From the NCBI GenBank assembly GCA_050294475.1, contig JBNKOE010000001.1, positions 62,001-126,000 of the forward strand: 64,000 nucleotides of DNA. The letters are read 5' to 3'. Below are positions 26,177 through 34,592 of the stretch, one piece after another. Below the pieces are notes generated by a model. The model saw only the letters and a program-made list of their open reading frames with translations, ran no database searches and was not told the origin of the DNA. This DNA is from Thalassobellus sp050294475 (GTDB lineage: Bacteria > Bacteroidota > Bacteroidia > Flavobacteriales > Flavobacteriaceae). Both the position numbers and the translations under genes were made by a program. Within the stretch, counting starts at the first letter, position 1. Each line of letters starts with the position of its first letter.

Positions 26177-27253
26177 TTAAATTAAATCATCATTAGCTTT
26201 TAACTTCTCTGTATTTTCAGCCAACTGTAATTCATCTAATATTTTTTGAATATCGCCATTTACAATATTACTCAAATCGTAAAGTGTTAATCCTATTCTA
26301 TGATCGGTTACACGACCTTGCGAATAATTATAGGTTCTAATTTTAGCACTTCTATCACCAGAACTCACCATGCTTCCTCGTTTAGCCGCATCTTCTTCAT
26401 TCTTCTTAGCTAACTCCATTTCGTATAAACGCGAGCGCAATACTTTAAAGGCTTTTTCTTTATTTTTATGTTGCGATTTTTGGTCTTGACATTGTGCCAC
26501 CAAACCTGTTGGAATATGAGTTAAACGTACCGCCGAATAGGTTGTATTTACTGATTGACCTCCAGGACCAGAAGAACAGAAAAAATCTATACGAACGTCT
26601 TTCGGATTAATTTCAACATCAAACTCTTCAGCTTCAGGAAAAACCATTACCGTTGCAGCACTTGTATGCACACGACCTTGTGTTTCTGTTTGAGGTACAC
26701 GTTGTACCCTATGTACACCAGCTTCAAACTTTAGTGTTCCATAAACATCTTCACCTGTTACTTCAAACTGAATTTCTTTAAAACCACCATTAGTTCCCTC
26801 ACTAAAATCGACAGTATCAACTTTCCATCCTCTACTTTCACAATATTTTGAGTACATTCTAAACAAATCGCCTGCAAAAATACTTGCTTCATCACCACCT
26901 GTTCCTGCTCGAAGTTCAACTACAGCATTCTTAGAATCTTCAGGATCTTTTGGTATTAATAACACTTTTATTTCTTCCTCTAGTTTTGGAATACCTGCTT
27001 TAGCTTCATCATATTGCATTTTAGCCATTTCAACCATTTCTGCATCACTTCCATCAGAAATTATTTCTTCAGCTTCAGCTAAATTATTAGTTAACTCTAA
27101 ATATTCTTCTCGCTTGTCCATAAGAAGGCGCAAGTCTTTATATTCTTTATTTAACTGAACATAACGTTTTTGATCGCTAATAATATCTGGTTGAATGATT
27201 AAATCACTTACCTCATCAAAACGTTGTTTTATTATTTGTAATTTCTCTAACAT
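26177..27253 (-). CDS. prfA: Peptide chain release factor 1
   Basis: A 358-aa class I release factor. The catalytic GGQ loop is in SSGPGGQSVN (about residues 226-235). The stop-codon reading tripeptide is of the PxT type (PQT in RVPQTETQGR), which marks RF1 (UAA/UAG) rather than RF2 (SPF). The GGDEASIFAGDLFRMY motif and coiled-coil N-terminus are as expected. A TATTTTTG promoter box lies 21 bp upstream. Confidence 0.97.
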   Translation of the reverse strand: MLEKLQIIKQRFDEVSDLIIQPDIISDQKRYVQLNKEYKDLRLLMDKREEYLELTNNLAEAEEIISDGSDAEMVEMAKMQYDEAKAGIPKLEEEIKVLLIPKDPEDSKNAVVELRAGTGGDEASIFAGDLFRMYSKYCESRGWKVDTVDFSEGTNGGFKEIQFEVTGEDVYGTLKFEAGVHRVQRVPQTETQGRVHTSAATVMVFPEAEEFDVEINPKDVRIDFFCSSGPGGQSVNTTYSAVRLTHIPTGLVAQCQDQKSQHKNKEKAFKVLRSRLYEMELAKKNEEDAAKRGSMVSSGDRSAKIRTYNYSQGRVTDHRIGLTLYDLSNIVNGDIQKILDELQLAENTEKLKANDDLI

Positions 27254-27273
27254 CTGCCTTTTTTATTGGACAC

Positions 27274-27281
27274 CAAAAATA
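27274..27281 (-). promoter_or_regulatory. prfA promoter -7 box
   Basis: On the minus strand TATTTTTG matches TAnnTTTG, 21 bp from the prfA ATG. Confidence 0.55.
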
Positions 27282-27371
27282 CGATAATTTATGAATTCTC
27301 AACATTTATAGACCTGTGTAATAATTGAATTTTAAAAATATTACTCAGAATTTGTCGTTATAGAAGGTATT

Positions 27372-27659
27372 ATGCGACAATTATCTTCTGTTCTTATATT
27401 TTACAGACCATTTATTATATGGTCTTTTGGGATTAATACGCTTCTCGCTATTCTTCAATATGGCATTATTCCCTTTTTTTTGATGAAGCTATTTTTAGTT
27501 GTCTTTTTATGGTACATAATTAAAGAAACACATGTAAAACGAAAACTTATATTCTATAAAAACTTAGGCATATCAACATTTAAACTATTTTCTCTTTTAT
27601 ATATAATTGACGTAATTTTAAGTATCCCATTTCTATTAGTTTTAAAAGAATTTATATAA
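27372..27659 (+). CDS. Small integral membrane protein, unknown function
   Basis: A 95-aa protein with three hydrophobic segments (about residues 12-32, 34-50 and 70-92) and a basic loop HVKRKLIFYKN between the second and third. It has no recognised domain. Divergent from prfA and convergent with nrdJ, with a bidirectional terminator beyond its stop. Confidence 0.65.
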   Translation: MRQLSSVLIFYRPFIIWSFGINTLLAILQYGIIPFFLMKLFLVVFLWYIIKETHVKRKLIFYKNLGISTFKLFSLLYIIDVILSIPFLLVLKEFI

Positions 27660-27699
27660 TTTTTGAAAAATAAATAGTTTTGAGTTTTATTATAAATAA

Positions 27700-27730
27700 A
27701 AAAAGGAAGCCAATGACTTCCTTTTTCTTT
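27700..27730. terminator. Bidirectional terminator between nrdJ and the membrane protein gene
   Basis: GGAAG (27705-27709) pairs with CTTCC (27717-27721), flanked by A7 and T5 runs. Confidence 0.75.
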
Positions 27731-27746
27731 AATAAGTGATATGCTA

Positions 27747-30299
27747 TTAACCACATTTAGAAGATCCACAATTTTTACAAGTTAAACAACCTTCTTGATA
27801 AATTAAATTTTCCGATTTACAACTATCACAAACTTGTCCTTTAGCTTCGGTTCCATCTGCAACATAATGCTTTAATGCACGTCCTACTCCATTTTTCCAT
27901 GTATTAATAGATTGACTATCTAGTTGTAAACTATTAATTAAGTCGACAATTTTATCAATTGGCATTCCATGTCTTAAAGTACTAGAAATTAATTTTGCAT
28001 AATTCCAAAACTCAGGATTAAATTTATATGATAAGCCTTCAATAGTTGTTTTATAACCTCTTTTATTTTTATACTGAAAATCGTAACGCGAACTACCATT
28101 TTCTTCTCTACTCTTTATAATAACACCTTTATTTACCCAACGCGGAATTAAAATACCGACTTCATCATCCGTTAGTCCTGTAAAAATCTCATAAGGCTTA
28201 TCATCAATCAAACCTATAAAAGCAATCCACTTTTCTTTATTATTTTGAAAACGAACCACATCTGCTTCTAAAATTTGGGGGCGTTTTACTGGGAATGATG
28301 TTAACGTATCATGACAATCATCTTCTTTTTCATCATTAGCAATTAAAACACCAGATCGAGATCCATCTCTATAAACTGTAACACCTTTACAACCAACTTC
28401 CCAAGCTTTTAAATACAACTCCCCTACCAATTCCTCGGTTACATCATTTGGTAAATTAATAGTAACACTAATTGAGTGATCTACCCATTTTTGAATAGCA
28501 CCTTGCATACTTACTTTGCTCATCCAATCAACATCATTAGATGTTGCTTTATAGTAAGGTGATTTTTTTATTAAATCATCTATCTCATCTTGTTTGAATT
28601 TTTTAGTAGTATCAATACCATTAACTTCCATCCATAGTTTGAATTTATGATGAAACACCACATATTCTTCCCAAGAATCACCTACCTCATCAACAAAATC
28701 AATTTGTACATCTTTATCATTTGGGTTTACTTTTCTTCTACGCTTATAAACAGGTAAAAATACAGGTTCAATACCAGAAGTTGTTTGCGTCATTAAACTT
28801 GTTGTTCCTGTTGGGGCAATAGTTAACAAAGCAATGTTTCGTCTACCATATTCTAACATTTCATAGTAGAGTTTACTATCGGCTTCTTTTAATCGGTTTA
28901 TAAACGGATTATTTTTTTCGCGCTCAGCATCAAAAATTCCAAATGCACCACGTTCTTTTGCTAAATGTACTGAACCTCTATAAGCCTCTATTGCAATAGT
29001 TTTATGTACTTTTAATGAAAATGCATTTCCTGCTTCACTACCGTACTGAATACCTAATGCTGCTAACATATCTCCTTCAGCAGTTATACCTATACCTGTT
29101 CTTCGTCCTTCTGCTGCTTTCGTTTTTATATTAATCCACAAATTACGTTCTAATGCTTTAACTTCATCTAATTCAGGATCGGCATCAATCTTTTTTAAAA
29201 TATTATCAATCTTTTCTAATTCTAAATCAATAATATCATCCATAATACGTTGTGCGATAGCAACGTGTTTTTTAAATAACTTAAAGTTAAAACTCGCATC
29301 TTTTGTAAAAGGTTTATCTACATAAGAAAATAAGTTAATAGCCAATAATCTACAAGAATCGTAAGGACATAAAGGTATTTCACCACATGGATTTGTAGAT
29401 ACTGTTTTATAACCTAAATCGGCATAACAATCTGGTACAGATTCATTAATAATAGTATCCCAAAACAGCATACCTGGCTCTGCAGATTTCCAGGCATTGT
29501 GTACAATTTTTTTCCATAAATCGTTTGCTACAATGGTTTTAGAAACCTTTGGATTATCACTAAAAATAGGGTATTTCTGAACATAATCACTGTTATTTTT
29601 AACAGCTTTCATAAAACCGTCATCAATTTTTACAGATATATTAGCTCCTGTAACTTTTCCTTGCTCTAATTTGGCATTAATAAAATCTTCAGAATCTGGA
29701 TGATTTACAGAGACTGAAAGCATTAAAGCACCACGCCTTCCATCTTGAGCTACTTCTCTAGTTGAATTAGAATAACGTTCCATAAAAGGAACAATACCCG
29801 TAGATGTTAAAGCTGAATTTTTAACAGCAGACCCTTTTGGACGAATATGTGATAAATCGTGACCAACACCACCACGACGTTTCATTAACTGTACTTGCTC
29901 TTGATCTATTTTCATGATACCTCCGTAAGAATCAGAATCACCAGAATTACCAATAACAAAACAATTTGAAAGCGATGCAATTTGATACGGATTACCAATA
30001 CCAGCCATAGGACTTCCTTGAGGAACGATATATTTAAAATCTTTTATAAGATTGAAAATCTCTTTCTCTGATAAAGGATTTGCATATTTCTTTTCAACTC
30101 TTGCCAATTCTTTAGCAATTCGTTGATGCATATCGTTTGGAGTCAGCTCATAAATATTCCCTTGAGAATCTTTTAAAGCATATTTGTTTAGCCATACGCG
30201 AGCAGCTAAATCGTCGTTCTTAAAATATTTTAATGAAGCATTAAAAGCTTCATCTTGTGTAAAGGTTTTTGGAGGTTGTTTAGTAACATCTGTACTCAT
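27747..30299 (-). CDS. nrdJ: Adenosylcobalamin-dependent (class II) ribonucleotide reductase
   Basis: An 850-aa class II RNR converting ribonucleotides to deoxyribonucleotides with AdoCbl as radical source, independent of oxygen. Visible marks are the first redox Cys in SLSNCFVIG, the NPCGEIPLCPYDSC active-site stretch with radical-transfer residues (about 303-316), and the TSLMTQTTSGIEPVF segment. A C-terminal zinc-ribbon-like tail has two CxxC pairs (CDSCKSE and CKNCGSSKCG) typical of NrdJ. Monocistronic; it ends against a terminator. With IcmF it makes a second B12-dependent enzyme in 12 kb. Confidence 0.94.
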   Translation of the reverse strand: MSTDVTKQPPKTFTQDEAFNASLKYFKNDDLAARVWLNKYALKDSQGNIYELTPNDMHQRIAKELARVEKKYANPLSEKEIFNLIKDFKYIVPQGSPMAGIGNPYQIASLSNCFVIGNSGDSDSYGGIMKIDQEQVQLMKRRGGVGHDLSHIRPKGSAVKNSALTSTGIVPFMERYSNSTREVAQDGRRGALMLSVSVNHPDSEDFINAKLEQGKVTGANISVKIDDGFMKAVKNNSDYVQKYPIFSDNPKVSKTIVANDLWKKIVHNAWKSAEPGMLFWDTIINESVPDCYADLGYKTVSTNPCGEIPLCPYDSCRLLAINLFSYVDKPFTKDASFNFKLFKKHVAIAQRIMDDIIDLELEKIDNILKKIDADPELDEVKALERNLWINIKTKAAEGRRTGIGITAEGDMLAALGIQYGSEAGNAFSLKVHKTIAIEAYRGSVHLAKERGAFGIFDAEREKNNPFINRLKEADSKLYYEMLEYGRRNIALLTIAPTGTTSLMTQTTSGIEPVFLPVYKRRRKVNPNDKDVQIDFVDEVGDSWEEYVVFHHKFKLWMEVNGIDTTKKFKQDEIDDLIKKSPYYKATSNDVDWMSKVSMQGAIQKWVDHSISVTINLPNDVTEELVGELYLKAWEVGCKGVTVYRDGSRSGVLIANDEKEDDCHDTLTSFPVKRPQILEADVVRFQNNKEKWIAFIGLIDDKPYEIFTGLTDDEVGILIPRWVNKGVIIKSREENGSSRYDFQYKNKRGYKTTIEGLSYKFNPEFWNYAKLISSTLRHGMPIDKIVDLINSLQLDSQSINTWKNGVGRALKHYVADGTEAKGQVCDSCKSENLIYQEGCLTCKNCGSSKCG

Positions 30300-30482
30300 T
30301 TGATAGTTTGTGTTTTTAGATTAAAGTTATAACCATAAAGTAACAAAATACAACAAACTCAAAACATGATAAAAGTCATAAAGTTTACAGATAAAAAATG
30401 CAAATTACTAAAAATCAGTAATATAAATATTTATTAACACAAAAAAGTTAACAAATTTTTCAAACTAAAAAAGAATAAAATT

Positions 30483-31445
30483 TTAAAAGTCTACAGCAAA
30501 ACCAACACCTAAAAACTGTTTCCACTGCACTTTGGCTCCTGCTTCATCTAGCTCACCTTCTATCTCAGATGGCTTTGTGGTTTTTACATCATCATCATAT
30601 CTAATATGCGATCCTAAAGTTGCTCTAATAAAACTATTCACTTTAAAATCGAAATCGATACTCCAATCTAAATCTACATTACCAAAATTATTTATATAAT
30701 CGGTATACAAACTCACTCTATGTTTCATGTTTACATTTTCAGCCACTTCCATTTCATAACTGTTAGTCATTAAAATACCAACTTCTTTCCTTGTACGTTC
30801 TCCTTCCTTAATTATATTACCTTCTTCATCATAAACAGCAGGTGTAACACCAAACGAACCAGCATTTGCCAAATCTTCATCTAAAACAAAAGTTTGCTTT
30901 AATGTAAGTGGAGAAAAATAAAATGCTAACTCATCTATATTCTTCCCGTATTCCATTCCGCCACCAAAAAACAAATATCCTGGTGCTAAAAACCTTGAAA
31001 TAGGATTATCTGTGTCTGGATATTTATAACCGTTTGTTAATTGAGTTCTAAAATTAAGCTTCGCAGAATAAAACCAATTTGACACACCATCAGGTCTATA
31101 ACCAATATTTGAATTGATTTCAAACAAATCATCTGTCTTTCTTAATTTTTTCTGTTGTTGTTTATTAATACCAAAACGAAGGATAGCATCATTCTTCCAC
31201 GAAAAAAACTTATCTGTATAATCTGCAGATGTTTTAACTCCTAAAAGTCCTGAAATAGAATTTGTACCCCCAGAATTCCAATTAGAAAAAGCAACTTCAT
31301 TTAAATCTAATGTAGCCTTATTTTCTTGAATCCATTGCGGACCTTCATATTTTTCAGCTTTTGGCTTTTTTATAAATAGCGAATCTGGTTGTGCAGTAAT
31401 AATTTGAAAAAATAAACAAACAAGGATTAAAAGAATACTTTTCAT
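30483..31445 (-). CDS. DUF3078 domain outer-membrane-associated protein
   Basis: A 320-aa secreted protein with signal peptide MKSILLILVCLFFQIITAQ. Alternating beta strands throughout (WKNDAILRFGINKQ, WFYSAKLNFRTQL, YGKNIDELAFYFSPLTLKQ) and a C-terminal aromatic end LGVGFAVDF suggest an outer-membrane beta-barrel, consistent with DUF3078. I chose the ATG at 31445. An in-frame ATG 39 bp upstream would add a polar leader ahead of the signal peptide. Function unknown. Confidence 0.85.
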   Translation of the reverse strand: MKSILLILVCLFFQIITAQPDSLFIKKPKAEKYEGPQWIQENKATLDLNEVAFSNWNSGGTNSISGLLGVKTSADYTDKFFSWKNDAILRFGINKQQQKKLRKTDDLFEINSNIGYRPDGVSNWFYSAKLNFRTQLTNGYKYPDTDNPISRFLAPGYLFFGGGMEYGKNIDELAFYFSPLTLKQTFVLDEDLANAGSFGVTPAVYDEEGNIIKEGERTRKEVGILMTNSYEMEVAENVNMKHRVSLYTDYINNFGNVDLDWSIDFDFKVNSFIRATLGSHIRYDDDVKTTKPSEIEGELDEAGAKVQWKQFLGVGFAVDF

Positions 31446-31603
31446 GTGCTTACAATTATTGTTTTGATCGCATGTAACATTCATTTAATAATTTCCTTCG
31501 ATATCGAAAAGCTAGTCACGAATGCCTCATGGTTAGGTTGAAATATTTTTTAAGCTAAAACAATTATCAAAAACTATTCCGTTTTAATAAAATACTTATA
31601 ATT

Positions 31604-32782
31604 TTAATAATTAAACTCTCCAAACTCACTTTTTATTGTAAGCTTTTTGGTTTTAGATGCTTCAACACGACCAATTATTTTAGCATCAACATTAAAAGAT
31701 TTAGAAATCGCAATAATATCTTCAGCTATTTCAGGAGTTACATAAAGCTCCATTCTATGTCCGCAATTAAACACTTGATACATTTCCTTCCAATCGGTTT
31801 TACTTTGTTCTTGTATTAATTTAAACAAAGGCGGAATTGGAAACATATTATCTTTTACAATATGAAACTCATCAACAAAATGAAGTATTTTAGTTTGCGC
31901 ACCACCAGAACAATGTACCATACCATGAATGGTATCGCTATTAAATTGAGATAAAATCTTTTTTATAATTGGTGCATAAGTACGTGTTGGCGATAATACC
32001 AGTTTACCCGCATCAATAGGTGCATCTTTAACCGCATCGGTTAATTTAACACCTCCCGAATACACTAATTCTTCTGGAACTGAAGCATCAAAACTTTCAG
32101 GATATTTATTAGCTAGATATTTACTAAACACATCATGACGCGCCGAAGTAAGTCCGTTACTTCCCATACCGCCATTATATTCCTTTTCGTAAGAGGCTTG
32201 ACCAAAACTTTCTAAACCAACAATAACATCGCCAGCTTTAATATTCGCATTATCAATTACATCTTTACGATTCATACGTGCTGTTACCGTAGAATCTACA
32301 ATAATAGTTCTAACTAAATCGCCAACATCGGCCGTTTCGCCTCCTGTTGAATGAATGGTTACACCAAACGATTTTAAATCTTCTAATAATTCTTCGGTTC
32401 CATTAATAATAGCAGAAAGTACTTCTCCTGGAATTAAGCTTTTATTTCTTCCAATAGTTGAAGACAACATAATATTATCGGTTGCGCCTACACATAATAA
32501 ATCGTCAATATTCATTATTAAAGCATCTTGAGCGATGCCTTTCCAAACCGAAATATCGCCAGTTTCTTTCCAATACATATATGCTAAAGACGATTTTGTT
32601 CCTGCTCCATCGGCATGCATGATTAAGCAATAATCGTCATCATTTGTTAAATAATCTGGTACTATTTTACAAAATGCTTTAGGAAATAATCCTTTATCAA
32701 TATTCTTAATAGCATTGTGTACATCTTCTTTTGATGCTGAAACACCTCGTTGCGCATAACGTTTTGAAACTTCTTGACTCAT
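31604..32782 (-). CDS. purM: Phosphoribosylformylglycinamidine cyclo-ligase (AIR synthetase)
   Basis: A 392-aa PurM-type enzyme of the fifth step of purine synthesis (FGAM to AIR, ATP-dependent). Evidence: RYAQRGVSASKEDV at the N-terminus, HADGAGTKSSLAY (the glycine-rich ATP loop, near 55), GGETADVGDLVRT near 145 and the C-terminal half NCGHRMELYV. It is somewhat longer than the E. coli enzyme (345 aa), in the manner of Bacteroidetes homologues. It marks the left chromosomal neighbour of the accessory island. Confidence 0.93.
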   Translation of the reverse strand: MSQEVSKRYAQRGVSASKEDVHNAIKNIDKGLFPKAFCKIVPDYLTNDDDYCLIMHADGAGTKSSLAYMYWKETGDISVWKGIAQDALIMNIDDLLCVGATDNIMLSSTIGRNKSLIPGEVLSAIINGTEELLEDLKSFGVTIHSTGGETADVGDLVRTIIVDSTVTARMNRKDVIDNANIKAGDVIVGLESFGQASYEKEYNGGMGSNGLTSARHDVFSKYLANKYPESFDASVPEELVYSGGVKLTDAVKDAPIDAGKLVLSPTRTYAPIIKKILSQFNSDTIHGMVHCSGGAQTKILHFVDEFHIVKDNMFPIPPLFKLIQEQSKTDWKEMYQVFNCGHRMELYVTPEIAEDIIAISKSFNVDAKIIGRVEASKTKKLTIKSEFGEFNY

Positions 32783-32799
32783 AATATTGTATTGTGGTG

Positions 32800-32807
32800 C
32801 AAAGGTA
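32800..32807 (-). promoter_or_regulatory. purM promoter -7 box
   Basis: On the minus strand TACCTTTG, followed by C, is a textbook TAnnTTTG box, 18 bp from the ATG. Confidence 0.7.
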
Positions 32808-32940
32808 ATTTTTTGAACTATAAAACCACACTTTTTAATAATGAGATTTTTTGAAAATTATGAGATGGTATTTTTAATTTATTAAAAACAACTGATAGAT
32901 AGAAAATACTCTTGGGTTTGTAAAAATTTTCATCTATCTT

Positions 32941-33001
32941 CGTTTAACGTTGGATATAAAACATTAAAACGATTTCATATCCATTAGTTGTAAGCAAGCT
33001 G
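32941..33001. repeat. Left palindromic flank element of the island (short form)
   Basis: Starts CGTTTAACG and ends GTTGTAAGCAAGCTG. GGATAT (32952-32957) pairs with ATATCC (32977-32982) around a 19-nt core. Read backwards, the right flank (37881-38080) has the same landmarks: CGTTTAACG, then an ATAT-containing arm, the complementary arm, and GTTGTAAGC-TGG. The two are thus one element type in opposite orientation. The short form lacks the long inner hairpin. Its first 39 nt recur at 13710. Confidence 0.7.
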
Positions 33002-33028
33002 AAAAAAAAAAAAAAAAAAAAAAAAAAA
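33002..33028 (+). repeat. Homopolymer run of 27 A
   Basis: An uninterrupted A27 between the two left-flank repeats. It lies about 140 bp ahead of the XRE gene start, outside any coding frame. Such a run is prone to slippage and its exact length in the assembly is uncertain. Confidence 0.9.
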
Positions 33029-33031
33029 CAC

Positions 33032-33084
33032 GTTCAAGCACATTTTATTTTGCTCGTGCCTTACAAAATAAAAAGAGCTTTCAC
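33032..33084 (+). repeat. Left copy of the 53-54 bp hairpin direct repeat
   Basis: Shares GTTCAAGCACATTT, the loop core TTGCTCGT-CCT-ACAAA and AAAAGAGCTTTCAC with 37795-37848. TTTTATTTTG pairs perfectly with CAAAATAAAA around the loop. In the right copy the stem bases differ yet still pair for the most part, which is what conserved structure would give. Confidence 0.8.
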
Positions 33085-33144
33085 TTCCTCACCACCACCT
33101 GAAAATAAGAGCAGTCAAAGTCAATTTAATTTCGAATAAGTTAA

Positions 33145-33152
33145 TATATTTG
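33145..33152 (+). promoter_or_regulatory. Promoter -7 box of the island operon
   Basis: TATATTTG followed by CG matches TAnnTTTG. Start of transcription would be near 33159, leaving a leader of about 10 nt before the TTG start codon at 33170. The box is close enough for the XRE protein to act on it. Confidence 0.65.
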
Positions 33153-33169
33153 CGTTAAATACAAAGAAA

Positions 33170-33385
33170 TTGGCTAAAGTGGAAATCAATAGGATTAAAG
33201 TTGCTCTTGCTGAAACAAGAAGGAAAAACAAATGGTTGGCTGAACAAATTGGAAAAGATGAATCAACTATATCTCAATGGTGTACTAATGCAAGACAACC
33301 ATCTTTGGAAAATCTATTAAATATCGCTAATGTATTAGATATTGATATTCGAGATTTATTATACCCTACAAAAGAAAAAACTTAA
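33170..33385 (+). CDS. XRE-family controller protein (Cro/C1 helix-turn-helix)
   Basis: A 71-aa single-domain DNA-binding protein. The helix-turn-helix covers WLAEQIGKDESTISQWC (residues about 23-39), followed by PSLENLLNIANVLDIDIRDLL. This matches the small controller proteins that precede methyltransferase genes in Bacteroidetes type II restriction-modification loci. The start appears to be TTG: no ATG lies in frame between the promoter box and the domain. Its stop is separated by a single base from the methyltransferase ATG, so it heads the four-gene operon and probably autoregulates it. Confidence 0.88.
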   Translation: MAKVEINRIKVALAETRRKNKWLAEQIGKDESTISQWCTNARQPSLENLLNIANVLDIDIRDLLYPTKEKT

Positions 33386-33386
33386 A

Positions 33387-34592
33387 ATGAAAGATTCTAA
33401 AACATATATCGATTTGTTTTCGGGTTGTGGAGGACTTTCACTTGGACTTCATAATGCTGGTTGGAAAGGAGCATTTGCAATTGAAAAAAGCGAAGATGCT
33501 TTTAAAACTCTTGAATATAATTTAATCAAAAAGAAAAAGCATTTTGATTGGCCTAATTGGTTAGAACAGAAACATCACGACATAAATGAAATTTTAGAAA
33601 ATAATTCTAATGACTTAATTCAGCTGAGAGGAAAAATAGACTTAGTTGCAGGGGGGCCACCTTGCCAAGGTTTTTCAATGGCTGGAAGGAGAGTTGAGAA
33701 TGATTCAAGGAACGATTTAATAAATTCTTACATAAAATTCATTGACTTTGTAAAACCAAAATTACTTTTTTTTGAAAATGTTAGAGGTTTTACACTAGGA
33801 TTTAAAAATAATAATAAAAAAGGTAAAGCTTACTCAACATACGTAGTTGAGCAACTTCAGAATCTAGGATATTCTGTAAAAGGTCAGTTAATTGATTTTT
33901 CTAAATATGGTATACCTCAGAAAAGAACAAGATTTATTTTAGTAGGAATTCAAAATGATTTCATTAACGAAAATCCATCTATAAATAAGGATAGTTTCTT
34001 TGAGGGCATTGCAAATAATAAAGAAGCTTTTTTAGTCAGTAAAAATCTTACCCTTAATCCTACTTTAGAAAATGCGATTTCAGACTTACTTGAATCTAAT
34101 GGAGTTGTTGATTCTGAAACACAAAGCTTTAAAGAAGGAGTTTATGGAGAAGCTACATCAAATTATCAGAAATTTATTCGAAAATACAAAAGAAAAAATA
34201 GCAGAGTTGATAGTCATAGATTTGCAAAACATACAGAAGCAATAAAGACTAGATTTAAAATTGCGTTAGACGAAAATCTAACAAGTTCTACTTACAGAGA
34301 AAGGTTTCAACTTAAAAAAAGTAGCACAAAAATTCTGGAAGCAGATAAACCAACGCCAACAATAACAACATTGCCTGACGACTATATTCATTACTGCGAA
34401 CCTAGGATTATGACTGTGCGTGAATATGCAAGAATACAGTCTTTTCCTGATACATATGAGTTTAAGGGAAAATATACAACAGGAGGAAAAAGAAGGACAC
34501 AAGAAGTTCCCAGATATTCGCAAATTGGTAATGCAATTCCACCGCTATTTGGTGAACAAGCAGGATTAATTTTAAAACAGCTTATTTCCTAA
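33387..34592 (+). CDS. DNA (cytosine-5-)-methyltransferase
   Basis: A 401-aa m5C methyltransferase with its motifs in order: I DLFSGCGGLSLG (residue 9 on, SAM binding), IV GGPPCQGFSMAGRR with catalytic Cys93, VI FFENVRG, VIII GIPQKRTRFILVG. A target-recognition region of about 150 residues follows, then IX REYARIQSFPD and X SQIGNAIPPLFG. It is complete and should be active; the target site cannot be read. I use the ATG at 33387, just after the XRE stop. An upstream in-frame start inside the XRE gene is unlikely. Its TAA overlaps the next ATG by one base. No restriction endonuclease follows. Confidence 0.95.
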   Translation: MKDSKTYIDLFSGCGGLSLGLHNAGWKGAFAIEKSEDAFKTLEYNLIKKKKHFDWPNWLEQKHHDINEILENNSNDLIQLRGKIDLVAGGPPCQGFSMAGRRVENDSRNDLINSYIKFIDFVKPKLLFFENVRGFTLGFKNNNKKGKAYSTYVVEQLQNLGYSVKGQLIDFSKYGIPQKRTRFILVGIQNDFINENPSINKDSFFEGIANNKEAFLVSKNLTLNPTLENAISDLLESNGVVDSETQSFKEGVYGEATSNYQKFIRKYKRKNSRVDSHRFAKHTEAIKTRFKIALDENLTSSTYRERFQLKKSSTKILEADKPTPTITTLPDDYIHYCEPRIMTVREYARIQSFPDTYEFKGKYTTGGKRRTQEVPRYSQIGNAIPPLFGEQAGLILKQLIS

